This document shows positions 16,401 through 25,058 of a DNA stretch of 64,000 bases, in pieces (position 1 is the stretch's first letter; every line of letters starts with the position of its first letter). The notes below the pieces were generated by a model, which saw only the letters and a program-made list of their open reading frames with translations, was not told the origin of the DNA and ran no database searches. Location of the stretch: the NCBI GenBank assembly GCA_020638195.1, contig JACKJC010000001.1:1-64000 (forward strand), in the 5' to 3' direction. The translations under genes were made by a program, and so were the position numbers. Origin of the DNA: Methylobacteriaceae bacterium. Lineage in GTDB: Bacteria > Pseudomonadota > Alphaproteobacteria > Rhizobiales > Beijerinckiaceae.

Positions 16401-18119
16401 GCGCACCTCGAGGCGCTTGCGCTTGGCCGAACCCTCGTGGTCGAGAATGTTCGGACGCGGCCCGATGAAGGAGACCAGGCTCATGACGAGCTCCTCGCGG
16501 ATCGGATCGATCGGCGGGTTCGTCACCTGCGCGAAGTTCTGCTTGAAATAGGTGTAAAGCAGCTTCGACTTGTCGGACATGGCCGAGATTGGCGTGTCCG
16601 TGCCCATCGAACCCACGGCCTCCTGGCCGGTCACGGCCATGGGCGCCATCAGGATCGCGGTGTCTTCCTGCGTGTAGCCGAACGCCTGCTGACGATCGAG
16701 CAGCGACACGTCGGTGCGCGAAGAGGGCGGTTCGACGGGCTTGAGATCTTCCAGCACGATCTGCGTGCGCGCGACCCATTCCTTGTAGGGATGCTCGTTG
16801 GAGAGCTTCGCCTTGATCTCCTCGTCGCCGACGATGCGGCCTTCCTGCAGATCGACCAGCAGCATCTTGCCCGGCTGCAGGCGCCATTTGGTGATGATCT
16901 TCTCTTCCGGAATCGGCAGAACGCCCATTTCCGACGCCATCACGACGAGACCATCGTCGGTCACGAGATAGCGCGCCGGACGCAGGCCGTTGCGATCGAG
17001 CGTCGCGCCGATCTGGCGGCCATCGGTGAAGGCGACCGCGGCCGGGCCGTCCCACGGCTCCATGAGAGCGGCATGGTACTCGTAGAAGGAGCGCCGTCCC
17101 TCGTCCATCAGCGGATTGCCCGCCCAGGCCTCGGGGATCAGCATCATCATCGCATGGGCGAGCGAATAACCGCCCTGCACGAGGAACTCGAGCGCATTGT
17201 CGAAGCACGCCGTATCCGACTGGCCCTCGTAGGAGATCGGCCAGAGCTTGGAAATGTCGGCGCCGAACAGCTCGGACTCGACCGACGCCTGGCGCGCCGC
17301 CATCCAGTTGACGTTGCCGCGCAGCGTGTTGATCTCGCCGTTGTGCGCGACCATGCGATAGGGGTGGGCCAGACGCCAGGACGGGAACGTATTGGTGGCG
17401 AAGCGCTGGTGGACGAGCGCGAGCGCGCTGACGAAGCGCGGGTCCGACAGATCCTTGTAATAGCCGCCGAGCTGGCCGACGAGCACCATGCCCTTGTAGA
17501 CGATCGTGCGCGTCGACATCGACACCGGATAATATTCGGCCATGGCGGCTTCGTTCAGGCCGTAGACCGCGTTCGAGATCGACTTGCGCGCGACGAACAG
17601 GCGCCGCTCGAACTCGTCCTGGTCCATCGCCGCGCCGCGACCGACGAACATTTGCCAGTGCGAGGGCTCGACCTCGCGCACGGCTTCGCCGAGATCGGAG
17701 GAATCGACGGGAACCTCGCGCCAGCCGAGCAGCGGCAGCGCTTCGGCTTCGAGCGTCTTGGCCGCGATCGCCTGGGCGCGCTCGCGCGCCGCCTTGTCGG
17801 CGGGCATGAAGAACTGGCCGATGCCGTATTGGCCGGGCTCGGGCAGGTCGAAGCCGAGCTTGGCGCATTCCTCCGCGAAGAACGTGTGCGGGATCTGCGT
17901 GAGAATGCCGCAGCCGTCGCCGAGCTTGGGATCGGCGCCGACCGCGCCGCGGTGATCGAGGTTCATGAGAATGCGCAGGCCCATCTGCACGATCTCATGC
18001 GACTTGCGATCCTTCATGTCCGCGACGAAGCCGACGCCGCAGGCGTCATGCTCCTTGGAGGGATCGTAGAGACCCTGCGGACCGGGCAGATGCGGGTCTT
18101 GTGCGAAAAATTCGGTCAT
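13473..18119 (-). CDS. gltB: Glutamate synthase [NADPH] large subunit
   Basis: A 1548-residue alpha subunit of NADPH-GOGAT. The N-terminal class II glutamine amidotransferase domain should be exposed by removing a 26-residue propeptide: catalytic Cys27 is in EHDACGVGF. Then come the central domain, the FMN-binding synthase domain (GAKPGEGGQLPG, EGGTGASPLTS), the 3Fe-4S cysteines (CVMMRKCHLNTCPVGVAT) and the C-terminal GXGXG beta-helix (CEYMTGGIVVVLG). ATG 18119 fixes the propeptide at usual length; ATG 18128 is possible. It is first in a gltB-GST-gltD run. A 409-nt divergent gap precedes it. Confidence 0.96.
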   Translation of the reverse strand: MTEFFAQDPHLPGPQGLYDPSKEHDACGVGFVADMKDRKSHEIVQMGLRILMNLDHRGAVGADPKLGDGCGILTQIPHTFFAEECAKLGFDLPEPGQYGIGQFFMPADKAARERAQAIAAKTLEAEALPLLGWREVPVDSSDLGEAVREVEPSHWQMFVGRGAAMDQDEFERRLFVARKSISNAVYGLNEAAMAEYYPVSMSTRTIVYKGMVLVGQLGGYYKDLSDPRFVSALALVHQRFATNTFPSWRLAHPYRMVAHNGEINTLRGNVNWMAARQASVESELFGADISKLWPISYEGQSDTACFDNALEFLVQGGYSLAHAMMMLIPEAWAGNPLMDEGRRSFYEYHAALMEPWDGPAAVAFTDGRQIGATLDRNGLRPARYLVTDDGLVVMASEMGVLPIPEEKIITKWRLQPGKMLLVDLQEGRIVGDEEIKAKLSNEHPYKEWVARTQIVLEDLKPVEPPSSRTDVSLLDRQQAFGYTQEDTAILMAPMAVTGQEAVGSMGTDTPISAMSDKSKLLYTYFKQNFAQVTNPPIDPIREELVMSLVSFIGPRPNILDHEGSAKRKRLEVRQPILTNADLEKIRSIGHFEDSFDTKTLDITYAVEKGAAGMREALTKLNERAEEAVKGRYNIIILSDRNVGPDRIPIPALLATASVHHHLIRKGLRTSVGIVVETGEAREVHHFACLAGYGAEAINPYLAFSTLAGMADEFPEEVDGKEAVKRYIKSIGKGLLKVMSKMGISTYQSYCGAQIFDAVGLSSAFVAEFFAGTATRIEGVGLDEVAAETVERHRQAFGDAPVYRGMLDVGGEYNLRIRGEAHNWTATTVGLLQHAVRGDSKDKYRAYAKALNEQDERLLTIRGLFRIKGAEEDGRKPIPLDAVEPASAIVKRFATGAMSYGSISREAHTTLAIAMNRIGGKSNTGEGGEESDRYKPMANGDSMRSAIKQVASGRFGVTTEYLVNSDMMQIKMAQGAKPGEGGQLPGHKVDAVIAKVRHSTQGVGLISPPPHHDIYSIEDLAQLIYDLKNVNPSADVSVKLVSEVGVGTVAAGVSKARADHVTISGFEGGTGASPLTSIKHAGSPWEIGLAETHQTLVLNRLRSRIAVQVDGGLRTGRDVVVGALLGADEFGFATAPLIAAGCVMMRKCHLNTCPVGVATQDPVLRKRFVGQPEHVINFFFFVAEEVRELMAQMGYATFDEMIGQMQMLDNRKALDHWKAKGLDFSRLFHKPQAREGVSIYHTERQDHGLEKALDQKLIAQARTAIDTGRPVRIETGIRNLDRTTGAMLSGEVAKAHGHAGLPEDTIHIKATGTAGQSFGAWLARGVTLELEGEANDYVGKGLSGGRVVVYPPAAAAKIDPDNSIIVGNTVLYGAIAGECYFRGVAGERFGVRNSGAIAVVEGVGDHGCEYMTGGIVVVLGQTGRNFAAGMSGGIAYVLDEDGAFEKRCNMSMVDLEPVAEEEELMQEEYHQGGDLTTSGKVDVMRDMTRFDAERLHQLISNHHRYTGSTRAKAILDDWATAKGKFRKVMPIEYRRALAELNAAMKEAAE

Positions 18120-18528
18120 GGCGGGCATCCTTGTCGTCAGCGTTGCGGGAACTGGACCAGCGCAGTCGCGCCGGGGGAAACAGACCCCGGTTTTCGCTCG
18201 CTTCGCCTTGTCCTCGCCTCGCTCATCGCTCGCTCCGTTTCGCCGCGTCTGTCGCACGACCGCGCGTTCCCGTCACGCCCTCATGGACGTTGCGGGCCCC
18301 TTTGGCCCTCGGCAATTTCGCGGGTCGCGCCAAATGGTCAGCATCGCTGTCCTATCGACGGCCCGCGACATTCGCAGATTTGATCCGCCCGCACAAGCGC
18401 GACCCCACGACTTTCCGAGGAAAATTGCGCGCTCGCGCGAGCCTCCGCAAGCATTGCAAAGCCCGGGCCGCCGTCAGGCAAGATTCGGTCCGCTTGCGGG
18501 CCGCCCCGCGACTCGGCACAAGACTGGG
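18120..18528. other. Divergent intergenic region gltB / threonine aldolase-like gene
   Basis: A 409-nt GC-rich gap between two divergent genes. It should hold both promoters, including that of the nitrogen-assimilation gene gltB, but I see no clear sigma-54 or sigma-70 promoter, no strong hairpin and no convincing small ORF. Confidence 0.5.
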
Positions 18529-19602
18529 ATGTCAGGCGATCTTCATCTCGATTTCACGAGCGACAATTCAAGCGGCGCCCATCCTGCGATCCTGCAGGCG
18601 ATCGTCGACGCCAACAACGGCCCGGCCGCCGCTTATGGCGCGGACCAATGGACCCGCCGCGCCGAGCTTGCGCTGGCGGACATTTTCGAGCGCGAGGTCG
18701 AGGTCTTTCTGGTCGCCACGGGCACGGCGGCGAATGCGCTGGCGCTGTCCGCCGTCACGGATCCCTGGGGCGCCGTTCTCTGCCACGAATTTGCGCATAT
18801 CGCCGCGGACGAGTGCGGCGCGCCTGAATTTTTCTCTGCCGGGGCCAAGCTGGTCGGTCTTCCCGGACGCGCCGGCAAGATCACGCCAGCCGCGCTCGAC
18901 GACGCCCTCGCGCTCATGCCGCGCGGCGTGGTCAAGCAGGTCCAGCCGCAGGCGCTCGCTCTCTCCCAGGCGACTGAATGCGGCGCCCTCTACACGCAGG
19001 CCGAGATCACGGCATTGGCGGAAATCGCCCATGCGGCCGGCATGGCGGTCCACATGGACGGCGCCCGTTTCGCCAACGCCCTCGTCGCGCTCGGCCTGAC
19101 GCCGGCCGAAATCAGCTGGAAGGCGGGCGTCGACGTGCTGTCCTTCGGGGCGACCAAGAACGGCGCCTTCGCCTGCGAAGCGGTAATCTTCTTCGATACC
19201 GACCGTGCGAAGGATTTCGCCTACCGGCGTAAGCGCGGCGGCCATACGCTGTCGAAGGGGCGCCTGCTCGGCGCGCAGATGGAGGCCTATCTGCGGGACG
19301 GCCTGTGGCTCGATCTCGCGGGCAAGGCCAATGTCCGCGCCGCGGAGCTGGAAGCGGGGCTCGCCGCCCTGCCCGGCGTCCGCTTCCCCTGGCGGCGCGA
19401 GATCAACGAGGTCTTCGCGATCGTGCCGACGGCGATGCGCCAGCGGATGCTCGCCGCCGGCGCGCGCTTCCATCCCTGGACGCCGCGCGCGCTCGAGCCG
19501 CGCGAGCGGCCGTCGGCCGACGAGGTCTTCATTCGCCTCATTCCCTCCTTCGCCACGTCGCCCGAGGCTGTCGTGGCATTGGCGGCGGCCGCACGCGGCT
19601 AG
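18529..19602 (+). CDS. Low-specificity L-threonine aldolase-like PLP enzyme
   Basis: A 357-residue fold type I PLP enzyme of the beta-eliminating lyase/threonine aldolase family. It begins MSGDLHLDFTSDNSSGAHP (family start: F-x-S-D-N-x-x-G-x-H-P), has the cofactor-contacting VATGTAANALAL region, the VHMDGARFANA motif and the PLP Lys210 in SFGATKNG. It would cleave L-threonine or L-allo-threonine to glycine and acetaldehyde, though this subgroup may act on other beta-hydroxy amino acids. ATG 18529 gives the usual family length; upstream in-frame sequence is non-coding. Confidence 0.85.
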   Translation: MSGDLHLDFTSDNSSGAHPAILQAIVDANNGPAAAYGADQWTRRAELALADIFEREVEVFLVATGTAANALALSAVTDPWGAVLCHEFAHIAADECGAPEFFSAGAKLVGLPGRAGKITPAALDDALALMPRGVVKQVQPQALALSQATECGALYTQAEITALAEIAHAAGMAVHMDGARFANALVALGLTPAEISWKAGVDVLSFGATKNGAFACEAVIFFDTDRAKDFAYRRKRGGHTLSKGRLLGAQMEAYLRDGLWLDLAGKANVRAAELEAGLAALPGVRFPWRREINEVFAIVPTAMRQRMLAAGARFHPWTPRALEPRERPSADEVFIRLIPSFATSPEAVVALAAAARG

Positions 19603-19701
19603 AAATTCCGCCCCGCCGTCAATCCGGGCGGTTGGCGCCCATTTGTTTCCGCAATTGGCCGAAACCTTAAGGACGTCCGCATTTCCGACGAAGGAGTATC
19701 C

Positions 19702-20607
19702 ATGGTCAGGCCTTTCAGGCTCGCCTTGCTGGCCGGCGCAACGGCGCTCGGCGCCGTGACGCTGTCGGCCCCGCCCGCAGCCGCGCAATTCCTGTCCCCA
19801 TGGAACGTGTGGAGCGATCCCCGCGTCGTTGGGCCGGACGACGACTTCGTCGAGGACAATTTCCTTCCTCCGCAGGCCATCCGTCGCATCGTCGCGGCGC
19901 AGGGCTATCGCCTGGCCGCCGCGCCGCGCCTGGCCGGCGACAATGTGATCGCCATCGGCAGGAATGCGCGCGGCGAGCGTGTGCGTTTCGTGATCGACGG
20001 CTATAGCGGCGAACTTCTGCGCCGCACCGCGCTTGGCGGCGGTCAGCGCCTGGCGCCCGACCAGCTAGAGCCCGGCGCCCCGCACCGCAAGGCAAAAGCC
20101 AGGCCGAAGCACAAGCCCAACTCGCAGACGGTCGCCCGCAAGCCCGCGATCGAGACCGCCCCGAAAGTCGAGACGCCGGCGCCCTCGCAGGCGACAAAGG
20201 CGCCCGCGTCGCCCGCCCCGACAGTCGATGCGCCCAGGATCGAACCGGCCAGAACTGAGCCGGCCAAGGCCGACGCCGTGAAGCCGGCCGAACCGCCGAA
20301 GGCTGCGGTCGTCACGGCGCCCACGCCTGCCGACAAGACCCCGCTTGCGCCCGACGCCGCCGTCCAGCCGAGGCCGGCCGCCGCCGCGACCCCTGCGCCG
20401 CAGCAGGCTTCCGTGCCGACGACGCCGGCGCCGGCCGAAAAGCCGCCGCTAACGGCGGAACCCAAAGCGCAGGCCGAGACGCCGGCCGCCAAGCCGAGCG
20501 ACATCGGCCCGCGCGTCGAGCCGGTAGCTCGCGCCCCGGAAACCACGTCCGCCGACGCAAAGCCCGCCGATACCGCCGCCAAGCCGGTTGAACCGCCGGC
20601 CAAATAG
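19702..20607 (+). CDS. Exported PepSY-like protein with Pro/Ala/Lys-rich tail
   Basis: A 301-residue secreted protein. Signal peptide at 1-29 (LALLAGATALGAVTLSAPPAAA). Residues ~50-115 look like a PepSY/YpeB-type alpha-beta module (PPQAIRRIVAAQGYRLAA..., then VRFVIDGYSGELLRR). The remaining ~180 residues are a low-complexity Pro/Ala/Lys-rich tail, likely unstructured or wall-associated. AAGGAG upstream supports ATG 19702. No enzymatic motif is seen. A shared terminator lies between it and hsp20. Confidence 0.65.
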   Translation: MVRPFRLALLAGATALGAVTLSAPPAAAQFLSPWNVWSDPRVVGPDDDFVEDNFLPPQAIRRIVAAQGYRLAAAPRLAGDNVIAIGRNARGERVRFVIDGYSGELLRRTALGGGQRLAPDQLEPGAPHRKAKARPKHKPNSQTVARKPAIETAPKVETPAPSQATKAPASPAPTVDAPRIEPARTEPAKADAVKPAEPPKAAVVTAPTPADKTPLAPDAAVQPRPAAAATPAPQQASVPTTPAPAEKPPLTAEPKAQAETPAAKPSDIGPRVEPVARAPETTSADAKPADTAAKPVEPPAK

Positions 20608-20623
20608 GCCGAGCGATCGGTAA

Positions 20624-20654
20624 ACAAAAAAAGGGCGTCCCGCAGGACGCCCTT
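20624..20654 (-). terminator. Terminator of hsp20 (also usable from the plus strand)
   Basis: A perfect 10-bp stem AAGGGCGTCC / GGACGCCCTT with a CGCA loop (20631-20654). The A-run at 20624-20632 gives a U-tract when read on the minus strand, so it is best suited to hsp20 (ending at 20676). The plus strand side (CTCGTTT) is a weak tract. Confidence 0.85.
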
Positions 20655-20675
20655 CTCGTTTCGGGTTGCCGCCGG

Positions 20676-21131
20676 TTACGCGGCTTTCGCCTCGACGACC
20701 TGCGGTTTGACGCCTCCGATCGGGATCTGGCGCGGCTTCTGCGCTTCCGGAATCTCGCGGACGAGATCGACGTGCAGCAGGCCGTTCTCGAGCTTGGCGC
20801 CCGTCGCCTGGACATGATCGGCGAGCTGGAAGCGGCGCTCGAAGGCGCGTGCGGCGATGCCCTGATAAAGGACGTCGTTCTTCGGCTCGCTTTCGACAGA
20901 GGACTTCGAACCACGGATGGTCAGCGTGTTCTCACGCGCCTCGATGGTCAGCTCGTTGTCGGCGAAGCCGGCGACCGCCACGGTGATGCGATAGGCGTTC
21001 TCGCCTGTGCGCTCGATATTGTAGGGCGGGTAGGACGTGGGTTCGGCGCCGGCGGCCTGATCGAGCATCGAAAACAGGCGATCGAAGCCGACGGTGGAAC
21101 GATAGAGGGGGGACAGATCGAATGTACGCAT
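20676..21131 (-). CDS. Hsp20/alpha-crystallin small heat-shock protein
   Basis: A 151-residue small heat-shock protein of the IbpA/HspA class common in rhizobia. The short N-terminal region (MRTFDLSPLYRSTVGFDRLFSML) and the alpha-crystallin domain (PYNIERTGENAYRITVAVAGF to VDLVREIPEA) are complete, with the characteristic G-x-L motif in LENGLLHVDL. It acts as an ATP-independent holdase chaperone. ATG 21131 follows GGAGG at good distance. The leader looks like a ROSE RNA thermometer (next entry), which would tie translation to temperature. Confidence 0.92.
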   Translation of the reverse strand: MRTFDLSPLYRSTVGFDRLFSMLDQAAGAEPTSYPPYNIERTGENAYRITVAVAGFADNELTIEARENTLTIRGSKSSVESEPKNDVLYQGIAARAFERRFQLADHVQATGAKLENGLLHVDLVREIPEAQKPRQIPIGGVKPQVVEAKAA

Positions 21132-21195
21132 GGCATATCCTCCAGTGAGCGACATGCGGCCTTTGCGCCGGAATGTCCGGCCACAAAGCGCCGGT
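21132..21195 (-). promoter_or_regulatory. Candidate ROSE-type RNA thermometer in hsp20 leader
   Basis: On the minus strand the leader reads ...TGTCGCTCACTGGAGGATATGCCATG. The TCGCT box 5 nt before GGAGGA matches the ROSE hallmark U(U/C)GCU that pairs with the Shine-Dalgarno. Immediately upstream are two GC stems, CCGGA-CAT-TCCGG and CCGGC/GCCGG, which overlap and could form alternative hairpins. ROSE elements melt on heat shock and free the ribosome site. Base-pairing was read by eye, not folded. Confidence 0.55.
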
Positions 21196-21366
21196 GGGTT
21201 GAGACGCGTCCGTTTGGCCCGCGTCGGACACTGATTTGGGCGCCCTTCCCGACCGCGCAAGGGGGCCAGGTAAAATTCCTTGCGAACCTTTCCCGATAGG
21301 GCAAGCTGCGCCGAGGCCCGAACAACAGGGCCGCCCCGGGAACGTAACAACAAGGAAGGGCCTCGC

Positions 21367-22647
21367 ATGGCCGCTCAGCCGACGCCGAAAGGCGCGTGGA
21401 AGATCACCGCGCTCCTGTTCCTCTACATGGTCGTGAATTTCGCCGACAAGATCGTGGTCGGTCTCGCCGGCGTGCCGATCATGCAGGAGCTGAAGCTGCA
21501 TCCCAGCCAGTTCGGTCTGCTCGGCTCCTCCTTCTTCTTTCTGTTTTCGATTTCGGCGATCGTCGTCGGCTTCATGGCCAACCGGATCGAGGCGCGCTGG
21601 CTTCTGGTTGGCCTCGCGCTCGTCTGGGCGCTGGTCCAGTTCCCGATGGTCGGCGAAGTCAGCTTCACCACGCTGATGATCTGTCGCATCATTCTCGGCG
21701 CTGGCGAGGGTCCCGCATTCTCGGTGGCGGCGCACGCCATCTACAAATGGTTCCCGGACGAGAAGCGAACGTTGCCGACCGCCATCCTGTCGCAGGGCTC
21801 GGCTTTCGGCGTCATCATCGCGGTGCCCGCGCTCAACTGGATCATCGTCAATCATTCCTGGCACATGGCCTTCGGCGCGCTCGGCGTCGTCGGCCTGATC
21901 TGGGTCGCGCTCTGGCTGATCATGGGCAAGGAAGGCCCGCTGGTGGGCGCGGCCGCCGGCGGCGTCGACGATGGCCGACGCTATCCCTATTTCGCGCTGC
22001 TCACGACGCCGACCTTCATGGGCTCCGTGCTCGCCACCTTCGGCGCCTATTGGGTGCTTTCTGTCGGCCTGACATGGTTCACGCCCTTCATCGTCAAGGG
22101 ACTGGGCTTCGACCAGAAGCAGGCCGGCCTGATCTCGATCCTCCCGTGGGTGTTCGGCGCGACGGTGGTGCTGATCACCGGCTGGATCTCGCAGCGCATG
22201 ATGGGCCAGGGCGCCTCGACCCGCGTCGCGCGCGGCATTCTCGGCGCGGCGCCGCTGGTCCTCGGCGGACTGATCCTGATGGCCATGCCGTATATCGAGA
22301 GCCGTGGCATGCTGATCGCCGGCCTGGTGATCGGTTCGGGTCTCTGCGGTTCGATCTACGTCGTCTGCCCGCCCATGCTCGGCGAATTCACCCCGACCAG
22401 CCAGCGCGGCGCGGTCATCGCCATCTACGGTGGGCTCTATACGATCGCCGGCGTGCTCTCGGCCTTCGTGATGGGCAATGTCATCGAAAAGGCCGCGACG
22501 CCGCTCGCCGGCTACCTGCACGGCTTCATGATCAACGGCGCGATCATGATCGCTTCGGGGCTCATCGGCCTTGCGCTGCTGCGCCCGAACACCGAGCGCG
22601 CGCGGCTGGCGGCTAGCGGAACCGCGGTACAGGCGAAGGCCGCCTGA
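21367..22647 (+). CDS. MFS transporter, anion:cation symporter-like
   Basis: A 426-residue major facilitator with about 12 hydrophobic segments. After the first helix the motif NFADKIVVGLAG is typical of the ACS (phthalate, hexuronate, nicotinate) family; another family-type stretch is RIILGAGEGPAFSVAAHAIYKWFP (read across 231-254 of the plus frame). It probably imports an organic anion with protons; the substrate cannot be told. ATG 21367 follows AAGGAAGGG. It is divergent from hsp20 and followed by a strong terminator. Confidence 0.8.
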   Translation: MAAQPTPKGAWKITALLFLYMVVNFADKIVVGLAGVPIMQELKLHPSQFGLLGSSFFFLFSISAIVVGFMANRIEARWLLVGLALVWALVQFPMVGEVSFTTLMICRIILGAGEGPAFSVAAHAIYKWFPDEKRTLPTAILSQGSAFGVIIAVPALNWIIVNHSWHMAFGALGVVGLIWVALWLIMGKEGPLVGAAAGGVDDGRRYPYFALLTTPTFMGSVLATFGAYWVLSVGLTWFTPFIVKGLGFDQKQAGLISILPWVFGATVVLITGWISQRMMGQGASTRVARGILGAAPLVLGGLILMAMPYIESRGMLIAGLVIGSGLCGSIYVVCPPMLGEFTPTSQRGAVIAIYGGLYTIAGVLSAFVMGNVIEKAATPLAGYLHGFMINGAIMIASGLIGLALLRPNTERARLAASGTAVQAKAA

Positions 22648-22666
22648 GCTCCTCCCGCCCCAACGG

Positions 22667-22697
22667 TCGACCCGCCTTCCGGCGGGTCGATTTTTTT
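22667..22697 (+). terminator. Rho-independent terminator after the MFS gene
   Basis: A perfect 10-bp stem TCGACCCGCC / GGCGGGTCGA with a TTCC loop is followed by seven T (22691-22697), 20 nt after the MFS stop. The next gene starts at 22724 and so has its own promoter or relies on read-through. Confidence 0.93.
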
Positions 22698-22723
22698 GCG
22701 CTATCGCGCTAATCACATCGCGC

Positions 22724-23782
22724 ATGGAACTGATCGGCACGCCTGACAATCCCGTTCCGCCCGGCGCGCTGATCTCGGCCGTCGGCGCGGATGACGGCGC
22801 GCTATTGCGCATTGCGCGCTGGTCGCCTGAACCAGCGTCGCTCGGCCAAGGATCGCTCGGCACTATTTGCGTCTTCACAGGGCGCGGCGAATTCATCGAG
22901 AAATATTTCGAGACGATCGCCGAACTGGTCGAGCGCGGCTTCGACGTCGTCGCCATGGACTGGCGCGGCCAGGGCCTGTCGGCGCGCGAATTGCCCGACC
23001 GCTTCAAGGGACATGTCGACGATTTCGACATGTTCGAGCGCGATCTGGAGGCGTTGCGCAAGCAGGTCCTGCAATTCCTCTGCCCACGACCCTGGTACGC
23101 GCTCGGCCATTCCATGGGCGGCGCCGTTCTCCTGTCGCAGGCCAATGCCGGTCGCTCGCCCTTCGAGCGCATCGTGCTGGTTTCGCCCATGATCGAAATC
23201 GCGGGGCGCGCGATGCACGCCTCGACACGCCTCGTCATCGAGGTCGCCGACGCGATCGGCCTCGGCGCCTCCTATGCGCCCGGCGTCTCGCGCCGCTCCA
23301 GCATGCTCGAACCCTTCGACGGCAACGACCTGACGTCGGATGCGAGACGTTATGCGCGCAACGCCGCGATCTGCGAGGCGGCGCCGCAACTCGCCATCGC
23401 CGGCCCGACCATCGGCTGGCTCAACGCCGCGCTGCGAATCGGCCGCAAGCTCGCCGATCCCGAATTCCCGCGCCGCACCACCGTGCCGACCCTCATCGTC
23501 GCCGGCGCCGACGATCATGTCGTATCGATCCCCGCCATCGCGCGTTTCGCGAACCGCCTGAAAGCCGGGCGCCTGATCCAGCTGCCGGGCGCACGCCACG
23601 AGATCCTGCAGGAGACCGACGCGATCCGCGCCCAATTCTGGGCCGCTTTCGACGCCTTCGCGCCGGGCGGGCGCGAGGAGGCGGCGGCGCTGCGCCGCGC
23701 GACCGACCACGAGGCGGCGCAACGCATCTTCAATCCCCCGTGGTGGCGCCGCCTGTTCGGCCGGCGGCGCCGCGCGGCCTGA
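22724..23782 (+). CDS. Alpha/beta hydrolase, lysophospholipase-like
   Basis: A 352-residue alpha/beta hydrolase of the PldB/monoacylglycerol-lipase group. The nucleophile elbow is GHSMGG (Ser of ALGHSMGGAVLL), DWRGQGLS is the strand beta-4 motif, the acid is in VAGADDHVVS and the His in PGARHEIL. It should hydrolyse a lysophospholipid or monoacylglycerol; no signal peptide is seen. The last ~15 residues (PPWWRRLFGRRRRAA) are very basic and could contact membrane or nucleic acid. It is 21 nt before serA and may be co-transcribed. Confidence 0.85.
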   Translation: MELIGTPDNPVPPGALISAVGADDGALLRIARWSPEPASLGQGSLGTICVFTGRGEFIEKYFETIAELVERGFDVVAMDWRGQGLSARELPDRFKGHVDDFDMFERDLEALRKQVLQFLCPRPWYALGHSMGGAVLLSQANAGRSPFERIVLVSPMIEIAGRAMHASTRLVIEVADAIGLGASYAPGVSRRSSMLEPFDGNDLTSDARRYARNAAICEAAPQLAIAGPTIGWLNAALRIGRKLADPEFPRRTTVPTLIVAGADDHVVSIPAIARFANRLKAGRLIQLPGARHEILQETDAIRAQFWAAFDAFAPGGREEAAALRRATDHEAAQRIFNPPWWRRLFGRRRRAA

Positions 23783-23803
23783 CTTCAACATCCCGAGACG
23801 AAA

Positions 23804-25039
23804 ATGATCGACACCGTTCTGATCGACCGCAAGGACCTTCGCGTGCTCCTGCTCGAAGGCATCAACGAAACCGCCGTCGACCTTTTCGCGGCGGCGGGCT
23901 TCGAGAAAGTGGAGCGCTTGACGAAGGCGCTCGACGGCGAGGAATTGCACAAGGCCGTCGCCGACGCGCATGTGCTCGGCATCCGCTCGCGCACGCGCAT
24001 CACGGCTGAGGTCTTGGCCGCCGCGCCGAACCTGATGACCGTCGGCTGCTTCAGCGTCGGCACTAACCAGGTCGATATTCCCGCCGCCCGCAAGCGCGGC
24101 ATTCCCGTGTTCAACGCGCCCTTCTCCAACACGCGCTCGGTCGCCGAACTCGTCATCGGCGAGATCGTCATGCTGATGCGAAATATTTTTCCGAAGTCGA
24201 ACGGCGCCCACGCCGGCCTCTGGGAGAAGACGGCCGACAATTCCTTCGAGGTGCGCGGCAAGACGCTCGGCATCGTCGGCTACGGCAATATCGGCAGCCA
24301 GCTCGCAGGTTTGGCCGAAGCGATGGGCATGCGCGTCGTCTTTTTCGACATGACCGACAAGCTGCGTCGCGGCAATGTCGAACCGACCGACACGCTGGAG
24401 GAATTGCTCGCGATCTCCGACGTCGTCTCGCTGCACGTGCCCGACACGCCCGTCACGCGCAACATGATCCGCGCCGAACACCTGCGCGCGATGAAGAAGG
24501 GCGCCTATCTCATCAACAATGCGCGCGGCCATGTCGTCGACATCGACGCGCTGATGCAAGCCCTGAAGAGCGGCCATCTGCGCGGCGCGGCGATCGACGT
24601 CTTTCCGGTCGAGCCCGGCTCCAACAAGGAGAAGTTCGTTTCACCCTTGCAAGGCCTTCCGAACGTGATCCTCACACCGCATATCGGCGGCTCGACGGAG
24701 GAAGCGCAGGAGCGCATCGGCTCGGAGGTCGCGCGAAAACTCGCTGACTACGCCGACACTGGCGCGACCTTCGGCGCCGTCGGCTTCCCGCAGGTGCAAT
24801 TGCCGCCGCATGTCGGCGGCACGCGCTTCGTGCACATGCACCGCAATGTTCCGGGCGTGCTGACGCGGTTGAACCAGATCTTCGCCGGCCGCAACCTCAA
24901 CATCGCCGCGCAATATCTCCAGACCGACGCCGACATCGGCTATGTCGTGATCGACGCCGACGGCGCGAGCGCGGAACGCGCGCAGGTCTACGAGGAAATG
25001 GGCAAGATCGACGGAACGATCAGGACGCGGTTGTTGTAG
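23804..25039 (+). CDS. serA: D-3-phosphoglycerate dehydrogenase
   Basis: A 411-residue SerA of the short, E. coli type (410 aa). N-terminal substrate-binding region, NAD-binding GIVGYGNIGSQ, catalytic Arg in NNARGHVVD, Glu/His in VEPGSNKEK...TPHIGGST, and a C-terminal ACT domain starting near HMHRNVPGVLTRLNQIF, ending in LL as in E. coli. The ACT domain allows serine feedback inhibition. It performs the first step of serine synthesis, 3-phosphoglycerate to 3-phosphohydroxypyruvate. Confidence 0.92.
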   Translation: MIDTVLIDRKDLRVLLLEGINETAVDLFAAAGFEKVERLTKALDGEELHKAVADAHVLGIRSRTRITAEVLAAAPNLMTVGCFSVGTNQVDIPAARKRGIPVFNAPFSNTRSVAELVIGEIVMLMRNIFPKSNGAHAGLWEKTADNSFEVRGKTLGIVGYGNIGSQLAGLAEAMGMRVVFFDMTDKLRRGNVEPTDTLEELLAISDVVSLHVPDTPVTRNMIRAEHLRAMKKGAYLINNARGHVVDIDALMQALKSGHLRGAAIDVFPVEPGSNKEKFVSPLQGLPNVILTPHIGGSTEEAQERIGSEVARKLADYADTGATFGAVGFPQVQLPPHVGGTRFVHMHRNVPGVLTRLNQIFAGRNLNIAAQYLQTDADIGYVVIDADGASAERAQVYEEMGKIDGTIRTRLL

Positions 25040-25058
25040 CGGACCGCGAGCCACCCTT

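Noticed and set aside
14475..18383. A very long open frame on the plus strand opposite gltB
   Set aside because: It is antisense to a complete, motif-bearing gltB and is Arg/Asp/Leu-biased as expected for a shadow of GC-rich codons.
18120..18528. Extended N-terminal readings of gltB and the threonine aldolase-like gene
   Set aside because: Both frames stay open across the gap only because of GC-rich bias; conserved protein starts are at 18119 and 18529.
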